Origin: Oxytricha trifallax
Taxonomy: Eukaryota; Ciliophora; Spirotrichea; Sporadotrichida; Oxytrichidae
DNA length: 64,000 nucleotides
Direction of reading: 5' to 3'
Assembly: GCA_000711775.1 (NCBI GenBank)
Contig: ARYC01000109.1
Location: 186,001-250,000, forward strand
The notes under the pieces were generated by a model, which made no database searches, was not told the DNA's origin, and saw only the letters and a list, made by a program, of their open reading frames with translations. Both the position numbers and the translations under genes were made by a program. This document shows, piece after piece, positions 1 to 10,429 of the stretch (position 1 is the first letter of the stretch; every line of letters begins with the position of its first letter).

Positions 1-47
1 ATATTTTCCATCTAAATATACTCTTGGAGTTTCTTTCATTTGAATGT

Positions 48-2201
48 TCAATTAGATTGAACTTATTGTAATTTCTCTTCGTCATATTCCACTTCCTTTT
101 TCTTGACATAGGTTACTCTAAATGTTCTCTTTACTGGTTGGTAGTACTCGTGATGTTCTAGTTTTCTTATTCTCTGATCTAACCAAATCATGTTAGAGAT
201 AATCTCAATCTGAGTATGGCTTTCCATGTCAACTAATCTATTCTCTCTTATTTATTTAGAGAATCTTGTGGGGTCTCCTCCAGTGTTGATAAGGTTACAG
301 TTCCTCAAGTGGTTGTAGTCAACCATGACTTTGTGAATATTACAATAATGACTCATGCCGTAATTTACAATCGTTCTACCCTGACTTAAGGCCATCATCG
401 TATCCATCACATTTTTGGTTATGAAAAGTTTTCTCTTTCTTTACAAAGCTTTTCCATTTTCTTATATTACCTCCGGAACTTCTTTTTTTTTTACAAACTA
501 TCCTATATCCAATCTTATCTTTTTGAGGTTTTTCTAGACTAACTCTTGAATAATTTCGCTAGTGTTTGTCTCTTTAAGTTAGGTGACATTTCTTAAAATT
601 TTGTTGGGTATGTCTCTCGAAGTTTTGAATGCAATTCTCTTGAGCTGCAGCTCCATTTTCTCTATTTCGCTTATTTTGACATATTAAGTCGCTACAAGAG
701 GGGTGTATTTGTAAATTAGTAACGATCTAATTTATGCCATCATTATAGTGTCACAAATAGTTGGATTATTTAACTTTGTAAGTCTTTGGTAAAACGCAGT
801 TTTCTATTTTAATTCTTCCCAAGTATTTCTTAGAAGCTATTAAGTGTTCAAGCAAATGTTTAATCCAAGATATTTAGCTTCTTTTACTTTGTGAATTCCC
901 TAAATTTGAAATACATTTTCAAATTTCTTAGCGTCACTTAGAAACACTGTCTTTTTCTAGTTTAGTTTCAGATTGTGTGACTTTTCTAGTTTTCTGAAAC
1001 ATTCCAGGACCCTTTTAAACTGTTCCTGGTCATTGATATTTATCAGTAAATCATCTGCGAATGCTATTAATTTGCCTTATTTTATCAGGGATAACAGCTC
1101 TGGTTGAGAGTAAAGGGCATCTTATAAATAGATGTTAAAAAGCATTGGTGAAAGTCTACTCCCCTGGGTTACCCCTTGTTAGGTTAATATCTCTTCCCCT
1201 TCATATTTTATCTTGTTGTTCTTGTACAGTTCCTCGATCAGGGCTACTGTTGTCGCATCACTATCATTTTTAACTCTGCTCCTCAAGATTGTCATTAGCT
1301 TGTCTTTCCAGACCGAGTCATAAGCCTTTTGTAAATCTACCAATAAGTATGCTTCCCTACTACTACTCTTCTTTCTCGACTATTTGATATGTTCTAATAA
1401 TCTCACTAGGTTGATGTGAGTACTCTTGTTCTCCTTGAACCCATTCTGGTAGTTACCAGTAAGTAGTAAATCACTCTTGTTCTCTTGAATTTTGTTGATG
1501 ATCACTTTCTCCACAATTTTGCTTAGATGTGAATTAATCACAATGGGTCTGGTGTTGGATATTTCTGGGTATAGGTCGCCTTGACTTTTGCTCAGTAAAA
1601 TTAATCTCCCTTCTTTGATGTATTCAGGTATTTTTGCTGAGTTGAGCCAATCTGCTATTCTATTACTTACAGTCCTAAATATCTTTTCCGATTTCATTAA
1701 TATTTTTCCATCGAAGCCATCTGGGCCTATTGCTTTGTTAAAATTACATTCCTTAATGCTCTTCTCGACATCCATGCTCTAACAGAATATCTTTTTGTTC
1801 TCTTCGTCAATCATGACCATGTCTTACTTCGTCTCAGGCACAAATTTCTTTTCTCTATCGTCTTTAAATAGCTAATTGTAGAATTCTACTATTCTCTTTT
1901 TTGTTTACTCTCCCAATTCTACTCTTTCTTCTAACATTGTCAACCCTTTGATAGGTTGTGATTATTTTTGGCTCTTTGTGAGCCTCTTTACTAGATAGAA
2001 GAATTCTTTCAAATTGTTTCTATCCAAGCAGTGCTCCATGTCTCTGATAGCATCTCCCCACTGTAGCTTTGTATCTTCAAATACGTTTTTGATGTTTCCC
2101 ACTCTATTCTTAATTGCCCATTCTGGGGGTTGCTGATACCAGTTTTTTCCCTTATGATGTTTTTCAAGTGTCTTGGAAGCATTGTTGAATTGGACGTTCA
2201 A
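48..2201 (-). pseudogene. LINE-A reverse transcriptase, near-intact
   Basis: Reverse transcriptase that would copy the LINE RNA into DNA at the nicked target. Read with TAA/TAG as Gln, one frame runs from 2201 to about 425, some 590 codons with about twenty TAA/TAG and no TGA. Visible RT landmarks in order are an IGPDGFDG block near 1720, LLVDLQKAYDSVW near 1335, QGSRLSPMLFNIYLQDAL near 1150 and the catalytic FADDLL near 1055. A frameshift near 400-430 moves the C-terminal part into another frame, which ends at a TGA at 48-50. A frameshift near 2190 separates it from the endonuclease. The broken frame makes this copy probably inactive, although the catalytic Asp pair is present. Confidence 0.85.
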
Positions 2202-2960
2202 GGTCCTCTCCTGTTAGTTCTCTTCCCTCCTCTATGAATGCTTTCCAGCATTGTTTCCTAATATCTGAGATTCTTATATTACCCTCCTTGTCTGAGAGTT
2301 TTAGATCATTGTCTTAGAATTTGATTCTAAGCTTTACTTGCAGCATTTTGTGGTCTGTTAGTCTGAGTTGGTAAGTTTCCCACCTAATAGTTTCTACATT
2401 AGAAAATATTTAATCAAGTTAGTTCCCTTTAGTATGAGTTTCCACTCCATGTGGAATAGATTCTTTGAGTCCCTCCTTATTGAGTCTCTTGCTTAGCTCT
2501 TTAATATGAAAGTTGAAGTCCCCCATGACTATTATTCTTTGTCTTTAACACTTTTGTTTTAGGGATTTTATCATATATATCAGTCTGTTTTGTAATTCTT
2601 TTACTTCATCGTTGCAGTAGGGGGGATGTACGCTGTAATAATATGAAGTGGGTAGCCTCCCACGTTTAGTATTGTCCACGCTAAAAATTATCTGAGAGTT
2701 TTGATGGTTTTCATGTGGAACTTCCCGTTGTTCAATACTAGAACTCCACCATTTCTCGCAAGTTAAGTTTGAGCGATATTCTTATTGTTAATTCCGACCA
2801 ATCTCTGAAGTCTCGTTTCCACAAGCCCTATGAAGTCTGGCTTTCTGTCTTCTATTTCTCTCATTATTTGGTCCTGTTTAAGTTTTGAGTTTATCCCTCT
2901 TACATTTTAAAGGCATATACTTAGCTCGATTGATTATGCTGAGATCTATCTCTTATTATT
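2170..2960 (-). pseudogene. LINE-A AP-endonuclease domain
   Basis: Endonuclease/exonuclease/phosphatase-type nuclease of non-LTR elements, which nicks the target DNA. Motifs read on the minus strand are NVRGI near 2905 (start of the fold), LVETRL near 2840 (metal-binding Glu), GGYPLHIITAYIPP near 2640, GDFNFHI near 2520 and TDHKM near 2360 (catalytic Asp-His). These are the expected family motifs in the expected order. There is a frameshift near 2620, between the YIPP block and GDFN, and a second near 2190. The domain precedes the reverse transcriptase as usual in AP-endonuclease LINEs. Copy 3 preserves the same motifs, which supports the reading. Confidence 0.8.
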
Positions 2961-3450
2961 AATAACTGTTTATCTTCTCTTGCTCCTTTAGTCCTCGGCA
3001 AATCTCTCGGTTCTCCTAGCCCAACCTTCAACTTCTCTTACTGGTTAATAGAAATGAAGTTATCGGTTGTTGTTCAATTGTATACTGAACTTGTCTAATG
3101 TTTTTATATTTTTATTTGGAACTTAGACTTGAATTATTTGGCTATTGGTTTGCTAAATACTGCCGTCTCCCTTTGAACATTCAAAGTAGTCCTTCATCGA
3201 TGTTTGGCTATTTGGTTTGGAAGTTTCTTCTTTTTTCATAAATACTGGCAATTTCCTTCTGCCTCCTGGCTATTCTTGTTTTGCCTCCATCTAGTCCCCG
3301 CTCTTTTCCATTTCTTTTTAATAAATATTTTTTTTTTATTTAATTTAATTAAATTATTAAATATATATTTAATTGTACAGATTGTGCAAAAATATAATTA
3401 GCCAGCAAGAGTCGGTTGCGTGCAGATATATAAATTAAATTATTTAAATA

Positions 3451-3842
3451 TATAATTACAGAGATATGAAAATTTCGAAGGCAAAGACTATGCGGTAGAT
3501 ATAAAATATGGTGAGACAAATATACTTTTCAAAGACTGCTGCACGATTATTACTACAAATGACTTACCCTGGAACAAGATGTCTGTAGAAGAGAAGGATT
3601 GCTTTGAGAGGAGATGCATAATAGTGTCACCTAAGGTAGAAGGCAAATCAGGCAAGCTTAAGTTCCCTTTTAATACAGTGCAATTGGCAAACTATCTCTA
3701 GGACAGAACGGAGGAGACCATATGGAGCGAGGACAAGCAAGGTAAAGCAGAAAACGATCAAAACTCGAAAAGGACTACTACGAGAGAAACAGATGCTTAG
3801 GAGCACGGATCATAATGACATTTTCATATCTCTGTAATTATA
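3451..3842. repeat. Nested unit with perfect 22-bp inverted repeat
   Basis: A perfect 22-bp inverted repeat at 3451-3472 and 3821-3842 (core TTACAGAGATATGAAAA) exactly brackets the Rep-like coding fragment. It begins directly where the outer TIR ends, so it may be an insertion into the outer element or part of a compound element. Confidence 0.7.
3463..3818 (+). pseudogene. Rep-like superfamily 3 helicase fragment
   Basis: An open frame of about 118 codons, with TAG read as Gln, ending at a TGA at 3816-3818. Near residues 24-34 it has a hydrophobic strand followed by TTNDLPWN, and about 14 residues later FERRCIIV. This resembles motif C (the sensor Asn) and the following arginine region of SF3 helicases in rolling-circle Rep proteins of small circular DNA elements. 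The nuclease domain and Walker A motif are absent, so it is only the C-terminal part of such a protein. Base composition is clearly less AT-rich than the flanks. It could come from an integrated CRESS-type element or a plasmid-like Rep. The family assignment is from motif shape only. Confidence 0.5.
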
Positions 3843-4481
3843 TAAAAGAGTAAAGTTATTACAATATGGTAAATTGTATTAGTTAAATTAAAATTCAATG
3901 CTTTATCTTACAATAAAAATCAATATAGTTTAATAGTTTTTAAAAAAGATTTGTCATTATAGGAATCGGACCCTCTGATATTGGAATACAAATCTTTAAT
4001 TTTACCATCTAGAGTGGGATTTTATATTGCTGTTTTAAAGTCTAATTTTACTTTTATATATGCTATCCATCTTTAGAAAATTCAAAAATTCATTCTAGTC
4101 TCAATCTCTGAAAAAATCATCAAAACTATAAAAGAAATGCTTTTTGCTTAAATAGAAATACAATAGAGAATTCTTCAAACTTTCAGATGAAAACCTATAA
4201 ATGAAAAATGAATTGTAAATACTCAGGATGCACGACCTTAGCAATTTCATACAAAAATTATGTTGTTAATTATCAAAATAAAAAATGCGATAGGAAAAGA
4301 ATGCAAGAAAATACAAAAATCAGAGAATGTGTAAATATATTATTACCACTATTAGCAATTAATTTTATTATAATTCACTTCTATAAATAAATGGTAAATT
4401 GAAATTCTTTGTATTCAAATTGATTTATTTCTAATTTATATTTTATTACCCCGATCCTTTCATATATACTCATGGGGTTTT
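3843..4481. other. AT-rich interior of TIR element 1
   Basis: No convincing gene. A plus-strand 60-codon frame at 4208-4390 has no recognisable motif. The short C4/G4T4 unit at 4445-4483 sits at its right edge, against the inner border of the right TIR. Confidence 0.5.
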
Positions 4482-4483
4482 AT
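4445..4483. repeat. Short telomere-like C4/G4T4 unit
   Basis: An ACCCCGAT arm and a CATGGGGTTTTAT arm enclose about 15 bases containing TTTCAT and ACTCA. The same layout and several of the same words recur at 21541-21587, which suggests a small repeated element with telomere-like ends. Confidence 0.4.
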
Positions 4484-4859
4484 TTAGATAATTTAATTTA
4501 TATATCTGCACGCAACCGACTCTTGCTGGCTAATTATATTTTTGCACAATCTGTACAATTAAATATATATTTAATAATTTAATTAAATTAATGTTAAAAT
4601 AATATAAATCAAATTAGGATTAAGAGCACTCCTAATTAGTGGCTGTAACTTTTCATTGTATTTCTAATTAATTATTTATTTTTGAATTTTCCCATTTCAA
4701 ATGTATTTCAATAATAATATGATTCGTATATTCAATACTTATCCACTGCATTTATTCCTGATCATTAAAAACATTTATCTATATAAATTTATAATAAATT
4801 GATTACATATTAAATATTTTTACAAGGGTTTGCGTATTTTTTTAAAAAAATTTATATCC

Positions 4860-6830
4860 CTATGTTTCGACCTAAGTCTTTAGCATCCCTAATGAATTAA
4901 GTCTTTTTCATGTTGATTTTCAGGTTGTGGGATTTTTCAATTTCCCTGAAATTTTTTTATTGCTCTTCTTAGTTATTGTTGGGTTTTAATTTAATGACGA
5001 GGCCGTCATCAAAGCCAGTGGCTAACCTTGTTTAACTAATGACATCAATTCCATTTTTGAGTAAATTGCTTCATGCAGGTATATTTGGAACAGCATTGGG
5101 GATAGTGTGTGCTTTATGCCACTCCTTTGTTGATTCGATTTCTTCTCCTTCATTTGAGATTTGCTATTCTTGTATAATTCTTAAATTAGCTCTACTATGC
5201 ATCTTTCTTTCTTTGTCTGAATTCTAGATTAAAGGATGCTCATTAGCTTATCTTTCCAGATTAAGCCGTAGGCTTTTTACGAATCTATGATGAAGTAAGC
5301 CTCTCTATCTCATCTTTTTGTTCTCGATTCTTTTATGTGTTCAAGAAGCATAATCAGCTTAATATGCCTGCCCTTGTTCTCTTTAAACACATTTTGATAG
5401 TCCCCTGTCTATAGTAGTTGACTCCTCTCATCATCGATCCTATTCAAAATCACCTTCTCTATAATCTTACTATTATGAGAGTTAACTACTATTGGCCTCG
5501 TATTCCCTAAATCGGGGTATTGTTCTCCTGAATTCTTGCTTAGTAGTTTCAGTCTTCCTTCTTTATATATGTTAGGGAATCTTCCCTTAAATCATCTAGT
5601 TGTCCATTTTCTAATTCACTAAATTCTCATGGACTTCTAATTTACCTAGCATTTTCCATCAAATCCATCTTGCCCAATTTTTAGCTATAACTTAATTTTC
5701 TAATTTCTTTTAAAAACATCTTTTTATTGATAAGTCTAGATCTTCTAAATAACAGATTCTTTAATTCCTCAATTAAGGTTTTCCAGCATTATGTTTTAAT
5801 ATCGATTATTCACACAGTTTTCTCTTTGAATATCAATCTTAAATCTTCGTCCTGGTGTTTAATCTTGAGTCTTACCAGAATCAATATGTGGATAGTCAAT
5901 CTTTCTTGCTCTAATTCCCATTGTATTATTTCCATGTTTGAGGATATTTAATCAGTTAATTACCTTTTGAGTGTGTTCCCACACTCTTTAGTATAAATTA
6001 TTTTAGTTTTTTCGAATAAGTATTTTGCCTATTTATTTTAAGTTGAAGTTCAAATCCCCAATAACGATAATTTTCTGTTGCATGCATTTTTGTTTAATGG
6101 ATCTTATCATGAATATAACTCTGTCTTAGAGTTCTTTTACCTAATCATTACAGTAAGGTGAAATGTACATCGCGATAATGTGTAGTGGAAATCTCCCTAC
6201 GTTTAGAATGTTCTAAGCAGAAATTGCCTTTGGTTCTTGACTGTCTTTATTTCGTATTTTCCGTTAATAAGTGTTTATACTCCTTCGTTCCTCGTCGGTT
6301 TGGAATGAGTAATGCTTGCTATTTATGCCTTTTATTCTCTATAATCTTGTTTCACCATGTCCAATGAAGTCAGGCTGCCTAAGTCTAATTCTCTCATCAT
6401 CTAATCTTGTTTTAACTTTGAGCTATATCCCCTAATTCTTTGCAAACAGATCTTTAGCTCGATCTGCTACGTAGCAATCATTCTCTTGCTTTTAATGGTT
6501 TTTTTTCTCCTCTTGTATCTCTAATTTTCATCAAATAAATCATTCCTTCTCCCCTCCCTCAACTTCTCTTTGTGATTGGAAAAGTGAAGTTAACGGTTGT
6601 TGTTTAATGGGACAGTGAATTTATTTAAGTTTATCTTACTATTATTTACCTAGACATTATGGTTTAAATAAAGATAATTTACCAATCCCTTCTTTGAATA
6701 TACATAGTAGTCTTAAATAGATTTCTGAGTTTTTGGTTGTAACTAGTCGTTTTCGTCCATGAACTCTTTCAATCTCCTCCTTCCAGTTGGTTGATTGTTG
6801 TTAGCCTGCATCCTGTACCCGCTGTTTAAT
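4860..6830 (-). mobile_element. LINE-A copy 2, decayed and 3'-truncated
   Basis: Diverged copy of the LINE at 1-3320. Endonuclease remains lie near 6480-6030, with the nucleotide equivalents of the GDFN and Asp-His regions. Reverse transcriptase remains lie near 5700-4860. Many indels break every frame, and the part matching 1-900 of copy 1 is missing. Loss of the 3' end is unusual for a LINE, where 5' truncation is common, and points to later breakage. It is the most decayed of the three copies. Confidence 0.75.
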
Positions 6831-6839
6831 TACGCTTCT

Positions 6840-7720
6840 TATATTTATATTATATTTAAAGTATAAATAAGTATGAAAACAATCAATATATGGCATTGTA
6901 AATAAACATATTCATGACCTGATCGCATGCTTTAAAGTCAAATACTCAAGAAAAGGAATAAAAAGAGAAAGAAAACGGTGATGCATAAACAATCAATTGA
7001 AGCTAAATGGAGTTGATGATGGAAGTTTAGTCCTTGAAGACAAAACTACTGCAAAATAGCCATTTTTAGAACAATAAATATTTTATATTTTTAGAATAAA
7101 ATGAAAAGGAATTAATGTTTTGAATTTTAATTAAATATATTTTATTGTTTAATTGTTTAAATAGTTTATTTAGTTACTGGTTTTCTTAATAACAATAAAA
7201 TATAAATTAGATTGAATCATTTTTAATTAAATCCTATCAAATCGAATATTATTTATGAAACTAATTATTATATTGTGTTTTTTAATATATATATATATAT
7301 ATTTTCAAGTATAATATTAATAAATATCATTTTTAATAAAAAAATTCGTCAAAGTAAAAATATTAAGACTATTATAATTAATTAATAAATAATATAATTT
7401 AAAGTCATTAATTGAAATAATAAAATTATTAGTTAAGAATAGTGAAATACAAAACGTCCATAGAAAAAATACAATAAAATTAAATGATATAAATCTGTCT
7501 ATCTGTCTTCAAAATAAACTATTAAGAATAAAATAAAGAATTTAAACTTAATTTAATCATCCAGACAAACAATATACGATCAAACTATGAGAATTTGCTG
7601 TGGTTCAATGATAAAACAAAGGAATCAGATGCAAACAAAATATAATAGTTAGTTAATTAGTTAATCACTTAGGTAAGTTAAAAATATAAAATAAAAACTT
7701 TGGAAACAATAGCCTGCGAA
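6840..7720. other. AT-rich region without recognised gene
   Basis: Low-complexity A/T sequence with an (AT)n run near 7285-7302. Nothing recognisable was found on either strand under the ciliate code. Confidence 0.5.
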
Positions 7721-7721
7721 A

Positions 7722-8044
7722 TCAATGTAATTCATTCCTCCTCTTCTTTATCTCTACTCGACTTTTCTGGTTCTTCCCCTTTGAGCTTTCTTCATCTTGA
7801 TTTCTCATATCCGATGGTTGCATCTGAGTGACTTCCTTTTTTCTAGGTACTTGGATATTAGTTTTAATAATTTAAAATATTATTAACTTAGAAAGTTAAG
7901 TAAAAGAGTTGGAACGAGGAGGGATAGTCGAACCGTTCTAAACAAGAGGCAAATATTTTGTCTCACTAGTCCGAAAAGCGAACTTTCCCCAGCTGGATTG
8001 CAGGATCCAGAAGTGTGTTTTAACAAAGAAGTACATACATACTT
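7722..8044 (-). CDS. Unknown protein, C-terminal fragment
   Basis: A minus-strand frame of about 105 codons with TAA/TAG as Gln, ending at TGA 7722-7724. The final third is strongly hydrophilic and basic, with QDEESSKGKNQKSR and EIKKRRNELH, and looks like a genuine protein tail. The upstream part is richer in aromatic residues (HFWILQSSWGKFAF). The frame enters the palindromic element that starts at 8045, so the gene may have been truncated there or the element may be an excisable insertion. I do not recognise the protein. Confidence 0.4.
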
Positions 8045-8488
8045 GTTCTAACCGAGATACCCCTCTCACACACCTCCACCAACCCCTCCCCAACCTTAAC
8101 CGAGATACCCCTCCCCATACCCCCTCCACCCCCAACCTATTTTATAATAATAAAATAATTTAATAATTTATAAAATCTTTTATAAATGAGTATTTTATAA
8201 ATTAATCATTATTATTAATTTAAATATAATTAAGATTATTAAGCTTTAATTATAAATAAAAATAATATTCAATCAATAAAATTTTAAAATTCTCATTATA
8301 AAAGATTTTATAAATTATTATAATTATTTAATCAATAATTTTCAAAATTCTCATTTATAAAAGATTTTATAAATTATTAAATTATTTTTTTATTATAAAA
8401 TAGGTTGGGGGTGGGGAGGGGGGTATGGGGAGGGGTATCTCGGTGTATGGTGGGGAGGGGGGTGGGGAGGGGTATTCTCGGTAAGAAC
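8045..8488. mobile_element. Palindromic element with C-rich/G-rich arms
   Basis: An inverted repeat of roughly 440 bp. The left arm contains pyrimidine blocks such as CCGAGATACCCCT, twice. The right arm has the complementary G-rich blocks at about 8401-8488. The centre (about 8150-8400) is almost pure A/T and is also self-complementary. No coding capacity. It looks like a foldback element or MITE. The outer ends are gttctaacc on the left and ggtaagaac on the right. Confidence 0.65.
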
Positions 8489-8783
8489 ACATACTCATGA
8501 GTGGCCCTAAATCATAGAGTATGTTAGATTTGACACCCTTAAGTCAGTACATTCTTTTAGCACCCGTTCACAACCTAGCTAGGTACTGTACACAACCCTA
8601 GCACAACCGGAGCATACACTCAAGATTAGGTTTTCTTAATTTTCGAATTGATTACCTAGAGTCCAGCCATTTAAAACAACTAAAACTGTGAGCTTACGTC
8701 CAATTAGCTCACTTACTCAGCTCCACACCAAACCTAAAAATTCCACTCTCTGTTCATGATGACATTTTTAACTTCAACTAGGC

Positions 8784-9744
8784 ATGAGGCCTGACCGAAC
8801 AAATTCAGTCATTTAGTTATAAACATCTCTCAATCAGCATACAAAGAATCAAACAAATACTCAAGACAACTAACACTGTCATAAAACCTCATAAAACTAT
8901 CAATCCCTTCAAACACAATTCCTTACCCCCAAAGAGACCGAAATTCTAAGAGAACTACAACTTACCATTTTCTCACTACTCAATAGAGAATACACAAAGA
9001 TATGTTTTGGAAGGAATCACTCCCAAATAACTCTAATACGTCACTAACAATAAAGTGAATTTTTTCAGTACTATATAGGAAAATTAACAACACAAAATTA
9101 TTAGAGAATCACCCATGACATTGACTAAAAGTTGACCTAAAGATATGACGGGAATCACCCCAATAATTATCAGGATATTTAATACTAAAATAATATAATA
9201 CTATGTCAACTAACAATGTATACCTAAGGGAGTAAACACCACTACAATCAAAAGACAAACTTACTTATGAATAAAAACTCTGGCCCAAAGCCAGAGAATC
9301 TTACTTTTGAAAACCCAGAAACCCCTAAATCCCTAAACCCCATAGATTTATACATTAAATATGGATACTACCCAATACAATTAAAGAAAGTTATTAAATA
9401 TCATATAAAAGATTTGGGACTTTTATATACTATATAATAATAAAAATTTAAAAATTTAATTAAAGATGTTTCAGGAAGTGGGTTTATTTGATTTGAAAAT
9501 CAATGGGAAGTGGTGTCCAATATGCAATCAGGTAGATTGCATGGAAAATAGCTACAGAACTCTGAGAGCCTTTGATGAAACTATGCAAAAACTTCAAGAA
9601 TACGTTGAGTTCGGAGTCTATGATGGAGTGAGCTCCATCGATAGCGAAGAAGAAGAGAAGGAGATTGAAAAACATGCACTCAATTTCTACAGAGAAAGAG
9701 TATACCTAAGACAGTTGTTGGCTCACAAGAATTCATTATTTTGA
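8784..9744 (+). pseudogene. LINE-B copy 1: C-terminal part of a LINE RT protein
   Basis: One frame runs from ATG 8784 to TGA 9489-9491 (235 codons, many TAA/TAG as Gln, no internal TGA). A +1 shift near 9455 leads into the frame 9466-9744, which ends in TGA. The last part has CPICNQVDCMEN, resembling the cysteine/histidine knuckle near the C-terminus of many LINE reverse transcriptases, although the usual His is replaced. A 3' UTR and an (ATT)n tail follow directly. It is homologous at nucleotide level to 61417-62806. The RT catalytic core is missing, consistent with 5' truncation. Confidence 0.55.
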
Positions 9745-9814
9745 TTGAATTGTTAAAGAATTAATTGAAATAGAATCAGTGATGAGACAACCAGAGAGAT
9801 TGAACAGATCAGAT

Positions 9815-9925
9815 GATTTAAATAATATTAAAAGGGCTTGACCCTTATATGCTTTAAAGCTTATTGATCGGGGGTCCCCAGAGACCTCAATGTGATCAAA
9901 TTATTATTATTATTATTATTAGTTT
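9815..9925 (+). repeat. LINE-B 3' end with (ATT)7 tail
   Basis: The block AGACCTCAATGTGATCA is followed directly by seven ATT units at about 9901-9921. The same block and a longer ATT tail occur at 62866-62945. A simple-repeat tail after a conserved 3' UTR is typical of several LINE families. Confidence 0.6.
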
Positions 9926-10429
9926 TGATAATTTCCTGTTTCTCTATATTCTCCTTTTTCCATAGAATAATTTGCTTCATGTTGGAGGTTCTTGACCCAT
10001 AGTTTGATAAGTACTAATCAGCTTCTGCCAGGTATTGATCTAAATCACTGAACTCACCACCTTATCTAGTATTCTCACCCTAACTCTAAATGTGCCGCGC
10101 TTTTCAGAACTAGATCGTCCCGTACATCAATATTTGAATTCTGGTTTATCATCTCCGAGCATAAATCTTAGCTCACGTGTTACCATAATGCTTTGCTTTT
10201 CTTCTCCAAGGTTCTTTCCATTTCTTCCTTCTTATTTTTTGATGATGGTGATCTTAAACTTTAAGTTGTTCACTTATTGTTATTTTTTTATTATCATTTC
10301 TGATTAATTCTTTCAAATTAATTTATTGATTTTAATTACACTTTAATTTCTCATGCTTTAATTTCCTGATTTGACATAAAATTCTTTGAATTTGATACTT
10401 AGCTCATTCCAATTATCTTAAATCTTTTA

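Larger units (their letters stand above)
1..3320 (-). mobile_element. LINE-A copy 1 (non-LTR retrotransposon)
   Basis: A nearly full LINE on the minus strand. Reading from high to low coordinate it holds an endonuclease domain (about 2960-2170) and then a reverse transcriptase frame (2201 to 48). Its sequence is repeated, diverged, at 4860-6830 and 10400-14300, always on the minus strand. The 5' boundary near 3320 is where similarity to copies 2 and 3 fades. The 3' end lies at or just beyond the window edge, so no tail or target duplication can be seen. Confidence 0.85.
3343..4590. mobile_element. TIR element 1 with about 108-bp inverted ends
   Basis: Bases 3343-3450 and 4482-4590 are near-perfect inverted repeats, including a shared ATAATTAGCCAGCAAGAG core in the left arm. 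The interior carries a second, nested inverted-repeat unit (3451-3842) with a coding fragment, then AT-rich filler without a convincing gene. No transposase is present, so this looks like a non-autonomous DNA transposon. It lies between LINE-A copies 1 and 2. No clear target duplication could be defined because both flanks are A/T runs. Confidence 0.7.

Noticed and set aside
1588..1782. Plus-strand frame in LINE-A copy 1.
   Set aside because: It is antisense to the conserved reverse transcriptase core.
3955..4035. tRNA-like stretch on the minus strand with partial A- and B-box similarity (GGTCCGATTCC).
   Set aside because: The acceptor ends do not pair, the T-stem has mismatches and no standard anticodon loop can be formed.
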